In this document: in pieces, positions 63,757 through 64,000 of the stretch
How positions within the stretch are numbered: the first letter of the stretch is position 1
Layout: each line of letters starts with the position of its first letter
NCBI GenBank assembly: GCA_963717745.1
Contig: CAVQXJ010000008.1
Span: forward strand, 310,001-374,000
Direction: 5' to 3'
DNA length: 64,000 nt
DNA from: JACCXG01 sp963717745
Lineage (GTDB): Bacteria > Acidobacteriota > Vicinamibacteria > Vicinamibacterales > 2-12-FULL-66-21
Made by a program: the position numbers and the translations under genes
Notes under the pieces: model-generated
Databases searched by the model: none
The model's input: the letters and a program-made list of their open reading frames with translations, nothing else
Told to the model about the DNA's origin: nothing

Positions 63757-64000
63757 ATGAGTGCTAAAGCTTTGAAGATTTCAGCGACCGTGGCCGTGGT
63801 CGTGACGGCCCTCACCGGCCTCCTCTTCACCACGCTGCGTGAGGACACCCAGTTCTACAAACACGTCGACGAGGTCATGAACGACCCGACGCCGTGGCAC
63901 GGGCGCCGCCTGAAGCTGCACGGCTACGTCGCCGGGATCGAACGGAAGCGCAACTCGCTCGACTACCGCTTCAACGTGCAGAGCAACGGCAGCATCGTCC
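63757..64000 (+). CDS. ccmE: CcmE-like cytochrome c maturation protein (3' end outside window)
   Basis: The 81 visible residues start with a membrane anchor (KISATVAVVVTALTGLLFTT) and continue with TQFYKHVDEVMNDPTPWHGR, LKLHGYVAGIERKRNSLDYR and FNVQSNGSIV, the first strands of a CcmE beta-barrel. The haem-binding His lies further on, beyond the window edge. CcmE holds haem on the periplasmic side for cytochrome c assembly. ATG 63757; the frame is open to the edge. Confidence 0.8.
   Translation, partial: MSAKALKISATVAVVVTALTGLLFTTLREDTQFYKHVDEVMNDPTPWHGRRLKLHGYVAGIERKRNSLDYRFNVQSNGSIV

Overview
This is a high-GC window (roughly two thirds G+C by eye) from a chromosome or metagenome contig of an acidobacterium. 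The lineage is inferred from three large permeases of the ADOP type (acidobacterial duplicated orphan permease), two further ADOP remains and a relic of the PadR regulator that normally precedes ADOP genes. Core genes also lie here: recA, upp, hpt, rsgA, clpP, maf, ccmE, a DciA-like gene and tRNA-Phe. A soil member of the class Vicinamibacteria would fit, but that is inference.

Layout. 1-6.3 kb: end of a membrane protein, a DUF1801 gene and two ADOP permeases facing each other across a small graveyard of gene fragments. 6.3-14.4 kb: an orphan polymorphic-toxin-like protein, a secreted amidohydrolase, a secreted PH-like protein, two truncated genes fused tail to tail, and an exported PLP enzyme paired with a triple RidA protein. 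14.4-15 kb: repeats and relics only. 15-21.2 kb: a divergent pyrimidine-catabolism cluster. 21.4-24.6 kb: a large, frame-broken hybrid histidine kinase. 24.9-27.6 kb: a lower-GC pair of exported proteins that looks acquired. 28-35.5 kb: a CAAX protease, a citrate-synthase-fold protein, nucleobase salvage (upp, an SAH/MTA-deaminase-like amidohydrolase, hpt), pentose phosphate genes (rpiB, deoC) and mscS. 35.7-43.5 kb: an efflux operon (HlyD adaptor, ABC ATPase, ADOP permease) with its own sigma54 two-component system. 43.8-52.1 kb: DUF3052, clpP, a hybrid kinase, treZ, a glycogen debranching enzyme, rsgA. 52.1-57.9 kb: an internally deleted ADOP gene, an ABC-2 exporter, a lipoprotein and small proteins. 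58-64 kb: tRNA-Phe, recA, a YdjM-like protein, hbd and thiolase, DciA-like, maf and the start of ccmE.

How the genes work together. The best-supported pathway is reductive pyrimidine degradation: NCS1 import, PreA-type dihydropyrimidine dehydrogenase, dihydropyrimidinase, beta-ureidopropionase and a class III aminotransferase that can take beta-alanine. The efflux operon and the sigma54 response regulator/kinase pair form one control unit with a candidate sigma54 promoter. Thiolase and 3-hydroxybutyryl-CoA dehydrogenase form a short acyl-CoA unit.

Two features stand out. First, at least eight gene junctions carry long imperfect inverted repeats built from short tandem words, in four or more sequence families, two of them sharing a nearly identical arm between distant copies. 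Second, about twenty genes are broken by single-base frameshifts, including genes expected to be functional, so many breaks are probably sequence errors; such genes are listed as one feature with the breaks noted.
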